7,532 bases of DNA from Candidatus Jorgensenbacteria bacterium CG23_combo_of_CG06-09_8_20_14_all_54_14 (GTDB lineage: Bacteria; Patescibacteriota; Minisyncoccia; UBA6257; GWB1-50-10), in contig PCRZ01000027.1 of assembly GCA_002772205.1 (NCBI GenBank), positions 1-7,532 on the forward strand, given 5' to 3'. Below, piece after piece: positions 6,101-7,532 of the stretch. Numbering within the stretch: position 1 is the first letter of the stretch; each line of letters opens with the position of its first letter. The position numbers were made by a program, and so were the translations under genes. The notes under the pieces are model-generated. The model searched no databases. It was not told the origin of the DNA and worked only from the letters and a program-made list of their open reading frames with translations.

Positions 6101-7015
6101 GGCTTTGAGCTCAAGGAGGAGGACCAGATCCGCCAGATCCTCTCCGCCTCCACCCACGCGAACGTCCTCTTCTTCACCGACCGCGGCAAAGTGTTCCAGA
6201 CCAAGGCGTATGAAATCCCGGTGGCCGCGCGGACCGCGAAAGGAAAACTCGTCCACAACTTCCTCGCCATCCCGCCGGGGGAGCGCATCACCGCGATGGT
6301 GAGCTATGAGGAAAAGGGGAGCGCGGAACGACGCAGATCAAGTGCGGATAAACGTGGATCGGATATCAGCGTGAATCAGCGTGATGATCAGCGTGAATCA
6401 GCGTATTTGGTAATGGCCACGAGCGGAGGCCTCATTAAAAAGACGGCACTCAAGGACTTCGTGAACGTGCGTCGGAACGGCATCATCGCTCTAAAACTCA
6501 AGGGCAAAGACGCGCTCCGCTGGGCCAAGCTCTCATCGGTGTCCGATGAGATGATCATCACGACCGCGAAGGGGCACTCCATCCGCTTCCGCGAAAAGGA
6601 GGTGCGGGTGATGGGGCGAGCCGCCGCCGGCATCAGGGGCCTGCGGCTCCGCCCGGGCGACACGGTGGCTGGACTTGATATAATAAGTAAGAACTTAGAA
6701 CTGAAAACTGAAAACTTAAAACTACTGACGGTCTCGGCGAACGGTTTTGCAAAGCAAACGCCGCTCAAGGGATACAAACTGCAGCGGCGCGGAGGCGGCG
6801 GGATTCTCACTATGAAGGCCACCGGGAAAACAGGTCCCCTAATCGCGGCAATGGTCGTCGGTGAAGAAGTGGAAGAGGTGCTCGCGTTCTCGTCCAAAGG
6901 CCAGGCGCTCCGGACAAAACTCGCTGATATCCGCGTCGCCGGACGGGCCACGCAGGGAGTGAAAATTATGAACCTGGAGGCGGGGGATAAACTTATCGGA
7001 ATTGTATGTTTATAA
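3149..7015 (+). CDS. gyrA: DNA gyrase subunit A precursor, intein-containing
   Basis: GyrA cuts and rejoins both DNA strands and, with GyrB, introduces negative supercoils using ATP. The 1288-residue precursor has the family start ([20 protein letters not shown], then [12 protein letters not shown]) and the quinolone-pocket region [10 protein letters not shown] (81-90). The catalytic Tyr125 is in AAMRY. A 444-residue intein follows (126-569), after which the extein resumes [13 protein letters not shown]. Splicing would leave 844 residues, normal for GyrA. Next come the tower and coiled-coil region and the C-terminal beta-pinwheel, beginning near [15 protein letters not shown]. The GyrA box QRRGGKG (976-982) marks it as gyrase rather than ParC. 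Oddities: Met86 stands where E. coli has Ser83, and the pinwheel contains two repeat-like inserts at about 1057-1085 and 1180-1191. The ATG at 3149 has no Shine-Dalgarno and follows the upstream gene by 37 bases. gyrB is not in the window. Confidence 0.97.
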   Translation: MKKEIPKHDRIEAQEITKELRESYLDYAMSVIVSRALPDIRDGMKPVQRRILWAMWDDGLTHSTKFRKSANVVGTVLGRYHPHGDMAVYDAMAHMAQDFSLRYPLVDGQGNWGSLDGDAPAAMRYCVTGDTLVVTDRGLVHISEASEHRGEKISIAVLSKDGIVNRASKWFDSGEHPTIKITTNRGFTLRGTHNHPILTWTEDPRTGAPTFRWKLLGNIEEGDIAVIDRTADLLWPEQEVDLIRFWPEVRERRKQKTLPAHLDEDLAHILGALIAEGSIKEKEIEFCNSDETWIEEFKERWGRVFPDCRLHEFKRSPSSFGKKPYTTLEIHSTHVVEFLRNIGLAPVRSAMKEIPQLILQSPKVVAASFIQSLFEGDGGVSYSGKMTELSFISTSESLVNVLQILLLRFGIAGTKRRDTLRETWKLYVRDLRSYRLFQDRVGFVSAQKKGKLAATIGRLSKEYSATDYVPFLANATRRELAHPYAQRSFALKHNFDRYATLTEHRAAILTLVAPGARARYTELFSSLLENHYLFDAVVKRETEGTQRVYSIKVESECHSFVANGFVNHNTEARLTRVAEELLTDIEKDTVDWAPNYDATREEPKYLPARLPNLLLNGAVGIAVGMATSIPPHNLGEVVDAITHLAAHPDASIADLMKFIPGPDFPTGGVIYDRKAVGEAYATGKGSITIRGVAEIQERAQSRGAFQIVVTEIPYHVNKSDLVTKIAELVQGKKIEGIRDLRDESDREGLRIVIDLKSDAAPQKILNQLYQYTELQKNFYFNMLALVDGIQPQVLSLKEVLAAYLEHRTTVIRRRTEFDLKKAEERAHILAGLVKALDVIDKVIATIKKSKDREAAKANLMKQFAFTEVQANAILEMKLQTLAALEREKLEAELKEKWKLIAEFKSILAHPKKITDLVLGEAADLKGRFPSPRKTRVVVSGLTEFREEDLIAKEEAVIILTEDGYIKRLPPTSFRAQRRGGKGTIGFELKEEDQIRQILSASTHANVLFFTDRGKVFQTKAYEIPVAARTAKGKLVHNFLAIPPGERITAMVSYEEKGSAERRRSSADKRGSDISVNQRDDQRESAYLVMATSGGLIKKTALKDFVNVRRNGIIALKLKGKDALRWAKLSSVSDEMIITTAKGHSIRFREKEVRVMGRAAAGIRGLRLRPGDTVAGLDIISKNLELKTENLKLLTVSANGFAKQTPLKGYKLQRRGGGGILTMKATGKTGPLIAAMVVGEEVEEVLAFSSKGQALRTKLADIRVAGRATQGVKIMNLEAGDKLIGIVCL
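3524..4855 (+). mobile_element. GyrA intein with LAGLIDADG homing endonuclease
   Basis: This protein-splicing element occupies precursor residues 126-569 (444 residues), between catalytic Tyr125 and Thr570, the insertion point used by the Mycobacterium xenopi GyrA intein. Splicing residues are intact: Cys1 in CVTGDTLVV (block A), the TxxH motif as THNH at intein residues 67-70 (block B), block [19 protein letters not shown], terminal His443-Asn444, and the +1 Thr nucleophile. The endonuclease has both dodecapeptide motifs: LGALIAEG (intein 145-152, acidic Glu151) and LFEGDGG (acidic Asp252). Both metal-binding acids are kept, so the enzyme could still cut intein-free gyrA alleles and spread by gene conversion. 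Many bacterial GyrA inteins, including the M. xenopi one, are minis without this domain. No frameshift is present. Confidence 0.96.
6317..6404 (+). repeat. In-frame ATCAGCGT-type repeat tract inside gyrA
   Basis: ATCAGCGT occurs four times (6365-6372, 6375-6382, 6387-6394, 6397-6404), at spacings of 10, 12 and 10 bases, next to GCGGATAAACGTGGATC. The encoded stretch, residues about 1057-1085 ([20 protein letters not shown] in part), is charged, low in hydrophobic residues and unlike GyrA. It lies between MVSYEE and [14 protein letters not shown], which adjoin each other in ordinary GyrA proteins. The same words occur in the rpsA-ftsH spacer at 571-590. About 29 codons appear to have been inserted without breaking the frame. 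The repeat is directly seen; the insertion history is inferred. Confidence 0.75.
6686..6723 (+). repeat. In-frame heptamer repeat (AACTNAR) inside gyrA
   Basis: Four heptamers lie head to tail: AACTTAG (6692-6698), AACTGAA (6699-6705), AACTGAA (6706-6712) and AACTTAA (6713-6719), followed by AACT. The tract is strikingly AT-rich against GC-rich gyrA and encodes residues about 1180-1191 ([12 protein letters not shown]) between GLDII and [15 protein letters not shown], a connecting loop of the C-terminal domain. GyrA loops vary in length here, so how much is extra is uncertain. Confidence 0.65.
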
Positions 7016-7034
7016 ATCCGAAGCACAAAACAGA

Positions 7035-7194
7035 AAATTCGAAATCCGAATATCGAAATCCGAAACAAATTCTAAATTCAAATGTTTCAAACTCTCGTTT
7101 GTAAATTTTCCCCGTTTTCTCCGTTTGTTTCGTATTTCGAATTTCGTGCTTCGTGCTTTTCTCCCATGCTTTTCGATATTAGAATTTCGAATTT
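7035..7194. repeat. Long imperfect palindrome between gyrA and the solute-binding protein gene
   Basis: The outer arms 7035-7058 and 7171-7194 are complementary at 22 of 24 positions (they begin AAATTCGAAAT and end ATTTCGAATTT). A nested pair, 7054-7069 with 7124-7139, matches at 15 of 16. The core and flanks reuse the same words (TTCGAAAT, CGAAACAAA, and GAAGCAC at 7020-7026 with GTGCTTC at 7146-7152). The sequence starts right after the gyrA stop and ends nine bases before the next ATG, filling nearly all of the 188-base spacer. It could form a large hairpin and might act as a weak transcription barrier, but there is no GC-rich stem followed by a T run as in a classical terminator. No gene is evident in it. 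Confidence 0.7.
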
Positions 7195-7203
7195 AACCTA
7201 ACC

Positions 7204-7532
7204 ATGCCCGTAAACTTTACCAAAGGACAACTCATCATTGGCGGCGCCGTTGCTCTCATTATCATCCTCCTCGGCCTCATTCTCGCCGGCGTGCTCCCGG
7301 GTTTGAGGGGAACCAGCGGACCGGTAAGCGTGAGTAGCGCCCTCGCTATGTGGGGGCTGGATCGCACCGAGGCCATTGAGCCGGCTATCCAAAATTTCGA
7401 AACGCTTTACCCCAACGTCACGGTGACCTACCGCGGTTTCACGGATGCCGCGAAGTATTGGCAGGCGCTATTGGACGCGCTTGCGGCGGGCCGCGGTCCC
7501 GACATTTTCGCGGTGGAGAACCGCGACGTGCT
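7204..7532 (+). CDS. Membrane-anchored extracellular solute-binding protein, N-terminal part (cut by window edge)
   Basis: The 109 codons visible start at the ATG at 7204 and run off the right edge without a stop. Residues about 9-34 are a strong hydrophobic segment (LIIGGAVALIIILLGLILAG), which could be a membrane anchor or uncleaved signal; there is no lipobox Cys. After it comes the start of a family-1 ABC-transporter solute-binding domain: ALAMWGLDRTEAIEPAIQNF, then YPNVTVTYRGF, and YWQALLDALAAGRGPDIFAV. The order 'strand-WG, helix with F or Y, P-x-V-x-V-x-Y, helix, G-x-GPDIF' is typical of sugar or oligosaccharide binding proteins, which catch a substrate outside the cell for an ABC importer. 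The substrate cannot be predicted. It has no Shine-Dalgarno; the leader is the palindromic repeat. Permease genes may follow outside the window. Confidence 0.82.
   Translation, partial: MPVNFTKGQLIIGGAVALIIILLGLILAGVLPGLRGTSGPVSVSSALAMWGLDRTEAIEPAIQNFETLYPNVTVTYRGFTDAAKYWQALLDALAAGRGPDIFAVENRDV

Noticed and set aside
6317..6404. A frameshift or sequencing error in gyrA
   Set aside because: The frame is kept on both sides with conserved GyrA sequence, and the odd segment is made of repeat words, so insertion fits better than error.
6388..7068. 226-codon open frame on the minus strand
   Set aside because: It is antisense to the GyrA C-terminal domain and runs into the repeat spacer; no protein features.
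7002..7196. 64-codon open frame over the gyrA end and following spacer
   Set aside because: Its sequence is just the TTCGAAAT-type repeat translated, and it overlaps the gyrA stop region; nothing supports a product.

Overview
The window looks like a chromosomal fragment of a Candidate Phyla Radiation (Patescibacteria) bacterium, most likely a GC-rich member of the Parcubacteria group. This is inferred from the look of the proteins, not from a marker tree. The clues are a short four-domain ribosomal protein S1, an FtsH with a 'RQARTGANQA' juxtamembrane segment, a degenerate COG2220-type metallo-beta-lactamase-fold protein just upstream of gyrA, an intein in GyrA, and short reiterated sequences around several genes. 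All frames read with the standard code, and no in-frame UGA needs recoding.

Layout. Minus strand, left: the N-terminal 143 codons of ftsH (membrane AAA+ protease, running off the left edge), preceded by a 219-base repeat-rich spacer and then rpsA (S1), both read leftward. A 261-base divergent spacer follows. It holds an rpsA promoter candidate, a 126-bp unit bounded by perfect 18-bp inverted repeats (BIME- or MITE-like), and a promoter candidate for the rightward genes. Plus strand: a degenerate MBL-fold protein, a small single-pass membrane protein of unknown function 4 bases later, and gyrA 37 bases after that, spaced like one operon. A 188-base spacer with a long imperfect palindrome separates gyrA from a membrane-anchored solute-binding protein gene that runs off the right edge.

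The main item is gyrA (1288 codons). It carries a 444-residue intein with both LAGLIDADG motifs, inserted directly after the DNA-cleaving tyrosine, so gyrase A needs protein splicing to be active. Independently, the C-terminal DNA-wrapping domain seems to have absorbed two short repeat tracts in frame: an 87-base tract built from ATCAGCGT words that also occur in the rpsA-ftsH spacer, and a run of an AACTNAR heptamer. At least four kinds of short reiterated sequence occur in this 7.5-kb window, mostly in gene leaders but also inside this essential gene.

FtsH (membrane proteolysis), S1 (mRNA binding to the ribosome) and GyrA (DNA supercoiling) are housekeeping functions, and the solute-binding protein suggests ABC-type uptake. 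None of the six start codons has a recognisable Shine-Dalgarno sequence, and the promoter candidate of the gyrA operon would give a nearly leaderless mRNA. I see no tRNA, rRNA, CRISPR array or transposase gene.
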